A stretch of 64,000 bases of DNA from an uncultured Xylophilus sp. (GTDB lineage Bacteria; Pseudomonadota; Gammaproteobacteria; Burkholderiales; Burkholderiaceae_C). The stretch spans positions 96,822 to 160,821 of the forward strand of contig CAJYQL010000025.1 in NCBI GenBank assembly GCA_913776965.1, given 5' to 3'. Under the pieces are notes generated by a model. That model saw only the letters and a program-made list of their open reading frames with translations, was not told where the DNA came from and searched no databases. Shown piece after piece: positions 8,568 through 16,318 of this stretch; position 1 is the first letter of the stretch, and the number at the start of each line of letters is the position of its first letter. The position numbers and the translations under genes are program-made.

Positions 8568-10883
8568 TCAAGCTTCGGTCTTCACCTTCATGAGCCGAAG
8601 ACCGTTGGCGACCACCAGCAGCGTGGCCCCCATGTCGGCGAACACGGCCATCCACATGGTGGCCGTGCCGAATACTGCGAGCACCATGAACACGGCCTTG
8701 ATACCCAGGGCAAGCGAGATGTTCTGCATCAGGACGGTGTGCGTCTTGCGGGACAGCCGAATCGTCTCTGGAATGCGCCGCAGGTCGTCGTTCATGACCA
8801 CGACATCGGCCGCTTCCATGGCGATGTCCGTGCCCATGCCGCCCATTGCGAATCCGATGTCGGACTTGGCCAACGCGGGGGCATCGTTGATGCCATCACC
8901 CGTCATGCCCGTCATCCCATGGCGCTTTCTTAGCCCCTCGATCTGAGCCAGCTTGTCTTCTGGCAACAGATTGCCAAGCACCTGGTCGATGCCGGCTTGC
9001 GCAGCGATGGTCTTGGCGGTGGCGGCGTTGTCGCCCGTCAACATGATCGGAACGACTCCGAGCGCCTTCAGCTCCGCAACCGCTTGCTTCGAAGATTCCT
9101 TGATCGTGTCGGCCACGGCGAAGATCGCCAGGACGCCTTCTTCATCCGCCAGAAGAGTGACGGTGCGGCCTTGCTCTTCATGCGTTTTCAGCTCTGCTTC
9201 AAGTTCTGCCGACAACAGCCCTCGCTCCTGAACCAGGCGAAGGTTGCCCAGCGCGTACTTGCGCCCTCCAATGGCTCCCTCCGTGCCTCGGCCAGGCAAG
9301 GCCGTAAATGAAGAAACATCGCTGGTTGGTAGTGCCAGGCCTTGAGCAATCGCCTTGGAAACCGGGTGGTCGGAGCGAGCCGCCAGGCTCATCCCGATGC
9401 GCCCGATCGGACCTTCATCGTCGCCGCCGCGCAGAGACCTCCACCCCACGAGCTTGGGCTTGCCTTCAGTGATGGTGCCCGTCTTGTCGAGCGCCAGAGC
9501 CTTCAAGTTTCTCGCTTCCTCCAGGTAGGTTCCGCCCTTGATGAGGATGCCTCGGCGTGCGGCCGAAGCCAGTGCACTGACGACCGTGACGGGCGTCGAA
9601 ATGACGAGCGCGCATGGGCACGCCACCACCAGCAGGACCAAGGCCTTGTAAATCGCGTCCACCCAGGCGAAGCCGAAGAGCCAGGGGCTCAGCACCGCGA
9701 CAGCCAATGCAAAGGCAAAAACGGCCGGCGTATAGATCGCTGCGAAGCGGTCAACGAAGCGCTGTGTGGGAGCGCGCGTGCCTTGCGCTTCCTCCACCGC
9801 ATGAATGATCCGAGCCAAGGTGGTGTTCGAGGCCGCTGCGGTTACCCGAAACTGAAGCTCTCCGGTCTCGTTGATCGTGCCGGCATACACAGGATCTCCG
9901 ACAGTCCGATCGACCGGCAGGCTCTCACCGGTCACAGGGGCCTGGTTCACGGCACTGCGACCTTCGGTGATGAGGCCGTCCAATGGCACCCGCTCACCAG
10001 GGCGAATCCGAACGATCGCTTCCAGTGGCACGCTCTTCGACGGAAGAGCCTTCCAGCTCTTGTCTGGCTGCAGGACATCGGCCTCCTCGGGTGCCAGCGC
10101 GACCAAGCCCTTGATGGCGTTGCGCGCGCGGTCCGCCGCGCGTGCCTCGATCAGCTCCGCGATGGCGTAAAGAGCCATCACCATGGCTGCTTCAGGCCAT
10201 TGGCCGATGAAAAACGCGCCTGTGACGGCAACACTCATGAGGGCATTGATGTTCAGGCGCCCGCGAACCAGTGCCTTTATGCCCTTGGTGTACGTTTCCA
10301 CCCCGGACAGCCAGATAGCCACCACGGCGACCACCAGGCCGGCGTACTTCAAGGCTGGCGTGTCGCTTGAAAGGAAGTGAAAACCCTCGGCGCCGATCGC
10401 CAAGACCAAAGCCGCGCCAAGACGCATCACGCTCGCGCCGTGCTCGACCTCGTCGTCTTTCCCACCAACTGCCGCGTCTCCCGCCCCCTTGACAGGGGTC
10501 GGCTCATACCCAGCATTCCGGATCGCCGCGACTGCGGCGGTCAGGGCGTCTTCAGAGGCCTGAATGGCGACGGTCCGCGCACCGAGCTGAAAGTTCATGC
10601 TGCGGATGCCCTCGACCTTGTCCAACGCGCGACGAATGTCACTTTCCTCAACCGCGCAATCCATCGTTGGGATGCGAAAGACGCTGGCGCCTGCGGGGGT
10701 CGCCACCGCTGCCGTTGACTGCGCCGCAGGAGCACAACAAGCGTCCGCGGTGCAGCAATCATCTGCGGCAGGACGCGTGTTGGACGTACTTTGGGGGGCT
10801 GGAGACGGCGCGCAACAGGAGGCCCCGCTGCAGCATTCTTCAACGGCAGAATCGGCGACGGCGCGAGGAATGGCATTTGACAT
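8568..10883 (-). CDS. pbrA: P1B-type heavy-metal ATPase (Pb/Cd/Zn exporter, PbrA/CadA/ZntA family)
   Basis: This 771-residue pump contains, in order, a Cys-rich tail (four CC pairs within residues 17-50), one HMA domain with the MDCAVEE motif near residue 74, six to eight membrane helices, the ion-binding CPC motif (ACPCALVIS), the phosphorylation motif DKTGT and the hinge TGDGINDAP. CPC together with an MDCxxEE-type HMA indicates export of Zn, Cd or Pb. It is divergent from the MerR-family regulator and followed by the PbrT-like gene. The first codon lies only six bases after the MerR-type -10 element, so translation may be leaderless. Confidence 0.92.
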   Translation of the reverse strand: MSNAIPRAVADSAVEECCSGASCCAPSPAPQSTSNTRPAADDCCTADACCAPAAQSTAAVATPAGASVFRIPTMDCAVEESDIRRALDKVEGIRSMNFQLGARTVAIQASEDALTAAVAAIRNAGYEPTPVKGAGDAAVGGKDDEVEHGASVMRLGAALVLAIGAEGFHFLSSDTPALKYAGLVVAVVAIWLSGVETYTKGIKALVRGRLNINALMSVAVTGAFFIGQWPEAAMVMALYAIAELIEARAADRARNAIKGLVALAPEEADVLQPDKSWKALPSKSVPLEAIVRIRPGERVPLDGLITEGRSAVNQAPVTGESLPVDRTVGDPVYAGTINETGELQFRVTAAASNTTLARIIHAVEEAQGTRAPTQRFVDRFAAIYTPAVFAFALAVAVLSPWLFGFAWVDAIYKALVLLVVACPCALVISTPVTVVSALASAARRGILIKGGTYLEEARNLKALALDKTGTITEGKPKLVGWRSLRGGDDEGPIGRIGMSLAARSDHPVSKAIAQGLALPTSDVSSFTALPGRGTEGAIGGRKYALGNLRLVQERGLLSAELEAELKTHEEQGRTVTLLADEEGVLAIFAVADTIKESSKQAVAELKALGVVPIMLTGDNAATAKTIAAQAGIDQVLGNLLPEDKLAQIEGLRKRHGMTGMTGDGINDAPALAKSDIGFAMGGMGTDIAMEAADVVVMNDDLRRIPETIRLSRKTHTVLMQNISLALGIKAVFMVLAVFGTATMWMAVFADMGATLLVVANGLRLMKVKTEA

Positions 10884-10889
10884 TCAAGC

Positions 10890-10920
10890 ATTGGAAACCC
10901 TGCAGTGGGTGTAGAGTCAA
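10890..10920 (-). promoter_or_regulatory. MerR-type promoter of the P-type ATPase gene
   Basis: On the minus strand TTGACT (10915-10920) and TCCAAT (10890-10895) are separated by 19 bases, the over-long spacer that MerR-family activators correct. The spacer contains the dyad ACCC-N6-GGGT (10897-10910), centred as expected for a PbrR/CadR operator. The divergent regulator starts at 10939 behind an AGGAGG ribosome-binding site. Confidence 0.8.
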
Positions 10921-10938
10921 GGCCTCCAGGAGGCTCCA

Positions 10939-11382
10939 ATGAAGATCGGCGAGTTGGCGAAGGCCACAGACACAAGCGTTGGGAACATCCGCTTCTATGA
11001 ACGGGAAGCGTTGCTCCCGGCCCCCCAGCGCTCAGAAAACAACTACCGGTCCTACGGGGACGAGCACATCGAACGGCTCACCTTCATCCGACATTGCCGA
11101 TCTCTTGACATGGCCCTGGGGGAGATCCGCTCTCTGCTGCGCTTCAAGGAAACGCCTCAAGAAAACTGCGATGGCGTCAATGAACTGCTTGATGAGCACA
11201 TCGGGCACGTTGCCGAGCGGATCCGGGAGTTGAGAACGCTTGAAAAGCATTTGAAGGTACTGCGCGCGCAGTGCGCGGAATCCAACGATGCCGCGTGCTG
11301 CGGAATTCTTAAAGAGCTTTCAACCCAAACGTCTGCTTCGGCCGTGCAGCCAGGCCGCAAGCACATTCACGGTACTCACTGA
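10939..11382 (+). CDS. pbrR: MerR-family Pb(II)/Cd(II)-responsive regulator (PbrR/CadR)
   Basis: This 147-residue protein has the MerR N-terminal helix-turn-helix (MKIGELAKATDTSVGNIRFY), a dimerisation helix, and cysteines at 77, 112 and 120/121. The three-cysteine set Cys77-Cys112-Cys119/120 is the metal site known from CadR and PbrR. The His-containing tail (KHIHGTH) resembles that of CadR. It is divergent from the ATPase and sits next to a promoter with a 19-base spacer. Whether lead or cadmium is preferred cannot be decided here. Confidence 0.92.
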   Translation: MKIGELAKATDTSVGNIRFYEREALLPAPQRSENNYRSYGDEHIERLTFIRHCRSLDMALGEIRSLLRFKETPQENCDGVNELLDEHIGHVAERIRELRTLEKHLKVLRAQCAESNDAACCGILKELSTQTSASAVQPGRKHIHGTH

Positions 11383-11435
11383 CCTGACACAGCGTACGCG
11401 TTAAACAGATGATGCCTAAAAGCGGGCACTCGTCT

Positions 11436-11508
11436 ACGTCTGCTTTCTGGCCGGATGCGGAAGCTCATGGGGCGGCGCCAGTGTCTGCAGCCGCTGCAAA
11501 GCAGACGT
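11436..11508. repeat. 11-base inverted repeat in the pbrR downstream spacer
   Basis: ACGTCTGCTTT at 11436-11446 is matched exactly by its reverse complement at 11498-11508, with 51 bases between. The stretch 11383-11621 holds no convincing gene. The repeat could be a remnant of a mobile sequence or a weak transcription end. No T-run follows it. Confidence 0.35.
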
Positions 11509-11621
11509 CCGCAAAAGCCCGCCGTATCGCGGCTTGGTGACCCGGAGCGATTCTTGGTACATCCGTGAAGCAGAAGGTCGGCTTGCCGGGAGGGCTGTAT
11601 CCCCACCGCGCTCGGCCACGA

Positions 11622-12443
11622 ATGGGCTCGCCCGGCCACTTCACCGTAAAAGCAGCAGTGGAACTGCTACTCAGGGATCAGTCGATTACCGTGTCGGCTG
11701 AATCCAATTTAACTGGCGGCGAAACGGTTGCCCGTGACGATGGAGACGCTGTGGTGGTGCTGGCGGCCTTGGACCCGGAGGAGGCCAGGCTGGGTCACTC
11801 GAACATTGGATTCAGCCGCGCCGACTGGGAGCGCGGCTCGCCAGACTGGTGGTATGTCTCGATGTACCTGCACAAGGCCGCCTTTGATCTTCTTTTTTCC
11901 GCAGTCGGTGAATGCAAGGCGTCGCGCATGCACTTGGTGGTCAGCCTCAAAGGCTACACCTCGCATCACCCGATGGCGCCCGGAACTCGCGCGGAGAACC
12001 TGTTCTTGAGGCCGGCCGATCCGAGCGAGACGCTCGGATCGGCCAAGTTGGCCAAAGGCTACGTGAGCAGCATCTTCGCGAGGAACACTCTCCACGCAAT
12101 CGCACCCCCTCCGGGGCCGGACCCTTACGCCTCCGAAGACGAAACGAACACGGAAATCCCGGCTCCCGCACTGATCCCAGCCGACCCCGTGGCCGCCGCT
12201 GTCGTTGCTCTGACCGTCAACGTTGAGAAGCTCCGGACCTCGCTGAAATGGGGTGCAGGCCTCATCTTTGTCGCCCTGCTGTTCCTGGTCGGAAGTGACC
12301 CGTTTCATGTAACAGGCCAAAGGGTCTGTACATTAGATCTACTGAAAATAGAATTTGGCGATGATCTCAAGTCGTTGTCGGGCAACAAGAATCCAGACAT
12401 TAGTTGCCGTCTTGGGGTGGTAGTAGTTTCTCAGCTCTACTGA
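11622..12443 (+). CDS. Hypothetical protein with a C-terminal membrane segment
   Basis: I do not recognise this protein of about 273 residues. The first 150 residues look like a soluble alpha/beta domain (segments DAVVVLAALDPEEARLG, DWWYVSMYLHKAAFDLLFSA, MHLVVSLKGYTSHHP). A Pro-rich acidic linker and one hydrophobic segment (WGAGLIFVALLFLVG, about residues 210-224) follow, then about 50 residues with two Cys. An in-frame GTG at 11565 would add 19 unlikely residues, so I prefer the ATG at 11622, though neither has a good ribosome-binding site. It may be the first gene of the element. Confidence 0.5.
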   Translation: MGSPGHFTVKAAVELLLRDQSITVSAESNLTGGETVARDDGDAVVVLAALDPEEARLGHSNIGFSRADWERGSPDWWYVSMYLHKAAFDLLFSAVGECKASRMHLVVSLKGYTSHHPMAPGTRAENLFLRPADPSETLGSAKLAKGYVSSIFARNTLHAIAPPPGPDPYASEDETNTEIPAPALIPADPVAAAVVALTVNVEKLRTSLKWGAGLIFVALLFLVGSDPFHVTGQRVCTLDLLKIEFGDDLKSLSGNKNPDISCRLGVVVVSQLY

Positions 12444-12508
12444 AAATGTGTAACAGAGGCCCGGGTTTCTGCCGCTGCGGAAAGCACCTCCCACGGTTAC
12501 ATTAGGGG

Positions 12509-13255
12509 ATGCCCAAGACCCGGTACTCATTCACTCTGCGAATCCCAAATCGCAAGGCGAGTGGCGTCCCCATGAGTCGGATCGGTGAGTACATCACTGA
12601 ATTTGCGGAGCTGCTCGGCGACGAGAACAAGCCTCGGTTCAAGGGCATCAGGAATCTGAGCGTTGGGTACGGCGCTGCGGTGGCCCCCGAACGAGAGCAT
12701 TACTCGCATGCCAGGATCGTGGAGGCGAAGTCGAAGCCCAGCAGCAGGCCCGGTAAGCACCTGGCGAAGCTCGAGCAAATGATGGGAGAAGACGGCATCC
12801 CTAAAGCCGAGATTTTGGATGCGCGAGACAACGTAATCCACGTGATCTTCGGCATCAAGCCCGATGCCGACGAAGACACTGAGCGCCTGTTCCAAGAGAG
12901 CAAGGTCGACGGCGTGGTGACGGGCTTGATCGGTGTCGATGACACCATGCACCTCCACATCCGGGACTTCTTCGATCGAGATCTGAAGCTGATCGTTAAA
13001 GACGACCAGCTCGCCCGTGACTTGCTCAAGCTTTTCAAGCTCGGAACTGTGCGATTAGTTGCCCGCGGCACTTGGATTCGCACCGAGAACGGATGGTCCC
13101 CGGAGGTCAACAAATGCGTCGTGCAGAGCTTTCAGCCGCTCGACGACACCCCATTCAGCACCATTCTTGAGCGCGTTGCGCGGATTCCAGGCAATGGCTG
13201 GAACGAACTTCAGGACCCTCTTGCCACATGGGACAACATTCGAGGCATCCACTGA
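12509..13255 (+). CDS. Unknown 248-aa protein coupled to a PIN-domain nuclease
   Basis: I recognise no named family. The N-terminus (YSFTLRIPN, then RIGEYITEFAELLGDE) suggests a beta strand and helix. The middle has alternating strands (VIHVIFGIKPDA, GVVTGLIGVDDTMHLHIRDFF) and the C-terminus is mixed. No signal peptide or membrane segment is visible. Its stop codon shares one base with the start of the PIN-domain gene (TGATG), so the two products are made together and probably interact. A role as a large antitoxin or target-recognition partner is speculation. Confidence 0.6.
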   Translation: MPKTRYSFTLRIPNRKASGVPMSRIGEYITEFAELLGDENKPRFKGIRNLSVGYGAAVAPEREHYSHARIVEAKSKPSSRPGKHLAKLEQMMGEDGIPKAEILDARDNVIHVIFGIKPDADEDTERLFQESKVDGVVTGLIGVDDTMHLHIRDFFDRDLKLIVKDDQLARDLLKLFKLGTVRLVARGTWIRTENGWSPEVNKCVVQSFQPLDDTPFSTILERVARIPGNGWNELQDPLATWDNIRGIH

Positions 13256-13860
13256 TGAGTCCTCTGCCTCGTTGCATCGTCGTTGACTCCAACTTCATCA
13301 TTTCGTACATCACGAAGAAAGACACGACCGCCAGCGACCGTGCCCGCATCGATCACTTCATTTCTGAGGTCGACAAGCTGAAGGTCAGAATTATCTTCCC
13401 GATGATCTCGATCAGCGAATTCCTCGTGAAGGCCGACGCCGCCAGCGTTGCGTTCCTCGAGGAGCTCGAGCGAAAGTCCACGGTCTTCGTGGCCGACTTC
13501 GATCGCGGGGCAGCCCAGGAGCTGGCCAAGATGGAACGCGAAGCGCTGGCTGGACCCGGCGGCAAGCGTGCCGGCTCCGAAGAGCCGTACCAAAAAATTA
13601 AGGTCGACCGACAGATCGTGGCGATCGGTCTGGCGCACGGCGCCAAGATGATCATTTCGCGCGACGAAGGTGTTCGCACGCAGGCGATCAGGTTGAGGCT
13701 CGAAGCCAAGCGCATCCAAGACCTCGAATTGCCCGAGAGCGCGAAGCAACTGACGCTGATTGCGCCGGTGTCCAAGGGGCGTCGGCTCAACTTCAGGCCA
13801 GCCCCACTGACCGTGGTCCCCACCCCGCCAGCGCCAGCGCAAGTCCCGAAAACGGACTGA
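13255..13860 (+). CDS. PIN-domain ribonuclease-like protein
   Basis: The 201-residue product has the acidic residues of a PIN nuclease in order: Asp11 in IVVDSNFII, Glu55 in ISISEFLVKA, Asp118 in KVDRQIVAIGLAHGAK and Asp137 in MIISRDEGVRTQA. PIN proteins cleave RNA, often as VapC toxins. At about 200 residues it is longer than a usual VapC (about 130), with extra sequence around residues 95-117 and a Pro-rich tail. The ATG at 13255 overlaps the upstream stop. The usual small VapB antitoxin is missing; neighbours are a 248-aa unknown and a VbhA-like protein. Confidence 0.75.
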   Translation: MSPLPRCIVVDSNFIISYITKKDTTASDRARIDHFISEVDKLKVRIIFPMISISEFLVKADAASVAFLEELERKSTVFVADFDRGAAQELAKMEREALAGPGGKRAGSEEPYQKIKVDRQIVAIGLAHGAKMIISRDEGVRTQAIRLRLEAKRIQDLELPESAKQLTLIAPVSKGRRLNFRPAPLTVVPTPPAPAQVPKTD

Positions 13861-13867
13861 TCTGCGC

Positions 13868-14068
13868 ATGCGGACCGGCACGATCTCCGAAGCCGAAAAA
13901 GCACGCCGTCGCAAGGCAGTCGACGTCGCTCGCGGCAACATCGGCCTCTCCGGTTTCAAAATCTCCGAAGCGCATGAAGCGCACGCGCAACGCTACGTCG
14001 ACGGGGAAATCGACCTGGCCGAGTTTCTCAAGCCCGGCCTGCCATCCTCTCCAGCGAAGCGAACCTGA
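13868..14068 (+). CDS. Small VbhA-like (Fic-antitoxin-fold) protein
   Basis: The 66-residue protein reads like the VbhA antitoxin family: a basic helix (ISEAEKARRRKAVDVARGN), LSGFKIS, and RYVDGEIDLAEFL. VbhA proteins inhibit Fic AMP-transferases through an S/TxxxE(G/N) motif. The corresponding stretch here (VARGNIGLSGF) lacks the inhibitory Glu, and no fic gene is nearby. It starts 8 bases after the PIN gene, so it belongs to that transcript. The family call rests on visual resemblance only. Confidence 0.5.
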   Translation: MRTGTISEAEKARRRKAVDVARGNIGLSGFKISEAHEAHAQRYVDGEIDLAEFLKPGLPSSPAKRT

Positions 14069-14264
14069 TGGCCAATCGGTCGATGCACCCGATCCGCACC
14101 GTCCGCTGATCGATCGCCGGCTTCGGGGCGGAGATCCATTCCACAGGCAGCCTGGCGGCTTCGAGCCTTTCCGTTTCCGTGGGTTTGCGCGGCTGAGCCC
14201 AAGCGTGCCCGGCCTCAAGGAACGCAGTGTGGGCTTCCGCCACCTCAGATTCGAAGTCGTTCAC
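14028..14264 (-). CDS. Small hypothetical protein, last gene of the long overlapping operon
   Basis: A GTG at 14264 overlaps the stop of the preceding gene as GTGA and opens a 78-residue ORF. It starts NDFESEVAEAHTAFLEAGHAWAQ, probably helical, followed by PRKPTETERLEAARLPVEW. Its 3' end overlaps the VbhA-like gene on the other strand by 41 bases, so the two operons converge. No function can be assigned. Confidence 0.5.
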   Translation of the reverse strand: MNDFESEVAEAHTAFLEAGHAWAQPRKPTETERLEAARLPVEWISAPKPAIDQRTVRIGCIDRLAIRFASLERMAGRA

Positions 14265-14671
14265 TCCCCGGCCTCGATTTGTTCCAGGATGTCGCGCGCT
14301 TTGGAGCCGGTGGCGCGGGTCATCAGGTTGTGTTGGCCGGTGTCCGTGAGGCACCACCGAGACTCAAGAGTGGGAGGCCCCCTTTTCTTCGTCGGCAAGC
14401 GCTGCACCCGAAAAGTTTTGAGCAGTCCCTTATCACCGATGCGGGAAAACGCCATCTCGGCAATGTGATGGTGAGCGAAGTTGAAGGCTTTGCGGCCTGG
14501 GTAAAGAACCTTCAACAGGTCCTGAGCGCTTGCTTCCCCATCCGTGGCGCTCTGGACGATCAGCAGGACTTCGTGCTCGGACAGGCGCCGAGAATCGAAC
14601 TCGCGCTGAGCCTTAGCTTTGTCCGAGTAGTACCGAGCGACTGAGATGGGGTTTTCGTGGTTCAAGATCAT
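14261..14671 (-). CDS. Winged-helix-like hypothetical protein, distant member of a tandem paralogue family
   Basis: The 136-residue protein contains a likely DNA-binding region (SEHEVLLIVQSATDG, then FNFAHHHIAEMAFSRIGDKGLLKTF) and ends WCLTDTGQHNL-(x)-TGSKARDILEQIEAGE. The same C-terminal plan (LTDAGR, TGxKA, ILDEIEAEMAG) occurs in three genes at 17182-18226, so it is a divergent paralogue. LTxxGR is a common end of winged-helix domains. Its stop overlaps the next gene by four bases. Confidence 0.6.
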   Translation of the reverse strand: MILNHENPISVARYYSDKAKAQREFDSRRLSEHEVLLIVQSATDGEASAQDLLKVLYPGRKAFNFAHHHIAEMAFSRIGDKGLLKTFRVQRLPTKKRGPPTLESRWCLTDTGQHNLMTRATGSKARDILEQIEAGE

Positions 14672-14726
14672 CTCCGCTGTTCAACGAAGTATGCCGGGAG
14701 CCCCGCCAACGTTGATTCGAAGTCGT

Positions 14727-14981
14727 TCATACGATCGAGTATTCGAAGATCTTGACAACGTCGATTTCGACGGACTTGGCAACCTCGTCAGGCCGCTGAA
14801 AGCCCCATCCGGGGATTTCGAGGCACAGATCTCCCGGTGTCTTTGGCTCAAGAGGGGCCAGCGCCTTGGTCAATTCGGGTGCGTTGATCTCGATGCATCC
14901 GCCCAATTCGAGATCAAACATCACCACGGGAAGCTCAGGGTCGTAGGCCTTGAGCGCTTTGATCAGTTCGCGGACTTTCAT
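14727..14981 (-). CDS. Small hypothetical protein, phage-type
   Basis: The 84-residue product (MKVRELIKALKAYDPELPVV, then MFDLELGGCIEINAPELTKA) resembles short proteins common in phages and plasmids that start with KVRELIxxLxxxDPxxxVV. No catalytic motif is visible. The ATG at 14981 has a GGGGA sequence seven bases upstream. A larger ORF in the same frame starts at 15083, but the intervening sequence is better explained as a separate frameshifted small gene. Confidence 0.55.
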   Translation of the reverse strand: MKVRELIKALKAYDPELPVVMFDLELGGCIEINAPELTKALAPLEPKTPGDLCLEIPGWGFQRPDEVAKSVEIDVVKIFEYSIV

Positions 14982-14982
14982 T

Positions 14983-15083
14983 TCATTCCCCATTCCGAAG
15001 TCGATACATTTCCGCGGGTGAAGGCTTGATGCCCTTCTTGGCGCGCCAGCGTCGGAAGCAGCCAACTTCTCGGGATTCATCAT
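14983..15083 (-). pseudogene. Frameshifted 33-residue basic protein between rusA and the next gene
   Basis: The start codon overlaps the rusA stop (ATGA). Reading gives MMNPEKLAA and then, one frame over, FRRWRAKKGIKPSPAEMYRL and a stop two bases before the next ATG. The two halves join into a plausible 33-residue basic protein if one T is added in the TT at the join (GCTGCTTTCCGA instead of GCTGCTTCCGA). The lesion is therefore a one-base homopolymer deletion, real or an assembly error. Confidence 0.35.
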
Positions 15084-15459
15084 TGGACGTCTTTCAGCGA
15101 GGAAACGGTGATCACCAAAGCGCCGCCAGGAACCGGCTCGCCGTATGCCATCGCGATCGAACGGGTCTGGGCGTCGTCGGTGAACGCGATGCCGATGAGG
15201 CTGTCCTCCGCCACTTTGAGCGAGTTGGACAGGTCGATGCACCGCGGGCGCTTGCCGGTGGCCTTCTTGGTCTTCTTCGCGTGCAGAACCACCTCCAGGC
15301 GCACATCGCCTTCGATGGGGTGATGCCTGCATCAAGCGCCAGCTGGGCTGCCAGGGCCTTGTATTCGCGGCCTTTGGCCGAGAGCACCGGGCGGCCGGGA
15401 AAGTGGCGCCACATCACGTTTGTGCTCACGGGGTACGGAAGGGTCAAGGTGTAGCTCAC
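15080..15459 (-). pseudogene. rusA: RusA-family Holliday junction resolvase, frameshifted
   Basis: The first frame gives the RusA start SYTLTLPYPVSTNVMWRH, GRPVLSAKGREYKAL and LDAGITP. A second frame continues IEGDVRLEVVLH, then RCIDLSNSLKVAEDSL and FTDDAQ, the segments bearing the RusA catalytic aspartates. The frames join without loss of any residue at a run of four G (15317-15320 on the plus strand); one more base there restores one 126-residue enzyme. RusA resolves four-way junctions in phage recombination. Either the gene is dead or a homopolymer was miscalled. Confidence 0.75.
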
Positions 15460-15467
15460 GATGATCC

Positions 15468-15788
15468 TCAGAACGACCGCACGCGGCCGAGGTACAGCGC
15501 GTTCTGGAGATAGGTCTTGGTGGACCGACCCGGCGCGTGGAACTCAAAGCGCTGACCGTGTCGCGTCCAGTACAGGTGCCAGCGACCGTGACGGTTGCGC
15601 ATCCGGCAAACCTTCGTGTGGCGAGGGTCGACAGCCCATGCCAGCACTGAGCACACCAGGCAGTTACCGGGCAGCGTCAGGGCCTGGGGCCCGACAGCGC
15701 GCCTGAAGCCGCTGTAGGCCTCCTGGGCGGCAACGATGAACCCAATCTCGAGGCCGACCAGCAAGATGGCCATCAGAAGCGCGCTCAT
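15468..15788 (-). CDS. Hypothetical small membrane-anchored protein
   Basis: The 106-residue protein starts with a hydrophobic helix (MSALLMAILLVGLEIGFIVA), followed by a short middle with CLVC and a basic C-terminal half (HGRWHLYWTRHGQRFEF). The helix is probably a membrane anchor with the basic part in the cytoplasm. Its start overlaps the previous stop by four bases, and the rusA start follows after eight bases. I know no family for it. Confidence 0.5.
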   Translation of the reverse strand: MSALLMAILLVGLEIGFIVAAQEAYSGFRRAVGPQALTLPGNCLVCSVLAWAVDPRHTKVCRMRNRHGRWHLYWTRHGQRFEFHAPGRSTKTYLQNALYLGRVRSF

Positions 15789-16318
15789 CGAGCACTGCCC
15801 CTCTTGAAAAACGGCAGCGGCTTGACTTCGAACACGTCACTGTCGTGATGCGCACGCGCTTCCGCGAACGTGAGGCACGCGGCTTCAGCTTCGGCCTCGG
15901 ACTCGAACACCGCCAACGGAATTTCGAATTCGTGACACTCTTCGTCGTCGCAGACACCGCGCTTCTTCGTCACCGCAAACAGGTTCGTCGACGTTGCCAG
16001 CAGATCCGTGAGCGTGATGTCTGCGGCGTCGTAAATGCGTTCCTGCTCTTCCTTGAGCTGGCGCTGGTGCTCGACCTCGGCCTCGTGCTGGCGGATCTCC
16101 TCGTCGGTGGCCTGCACCCACCCACGGGGGTGGTAGTAGCGCTCCATCGAAAGGTAGCCGGTCTTCACTGTCTGTGGATCTGACACTGGCGTGATCTCCG
16201 AACAGCAGTAGATCCGCTGGTCTTCGAAGCGGATGGTCGTCGTCTCGATGCCGGTGGCGTCATCGATCTGCCGGCCCACCCGGACAGGCTTGTAGTGCTT
16301 TCCCATGTCGTCGTTCAC
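15785..16318 (-). CDS. Hypothetical protein, 177 aa
   Basis: The start is a GTG at 16318 overlapping the previous stop (GTGA). The product begins NDDMGKHYKPVRVGRQIDDA, has a strand-rich N-terminal part, then a Glu/Gln-rich coiled-coil-like helix (DEEIRQHEAEVEHQRQLKEE, about residues 75-98). The C-terminal domain contains TKKRGVCDDEECHEFEIPLAVF. No recognised family; acidic overall. Confidence 0.55.
   Translation of the reverse strand: MNDDMGKHYKPVRVGRQIDDATGIETTTIRFEDQRIYCCSEITPVSDPQTVKTGYLSMERYYHPRGWVQATDEEIRQHEAEVEHQRQLKEEQERIYDAADITLTDLLATSTNLFAVTKKRGVCDDEECHEFEIPLAVFESEAEAEAACLTFAEARAHHDSDVFEVKPLPFFKRGSAR

Noticed and set aside
13868-14068. Fic-VbhA toxin-antitoxin locus
   Set aside because: No Fic motif (HPFxxGNGR) is present in the neighbourhood and the inhibitory Glu of VbhA is missing, so only a VbhA-like fold is claimed.
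15112-15459. 115-aa protein as an independent gene
   Set aside because: Its second half is Arg-rich nonsense, while the RusA sequence continues in the adjacent frame; it is the front part of frameshifted rusA.
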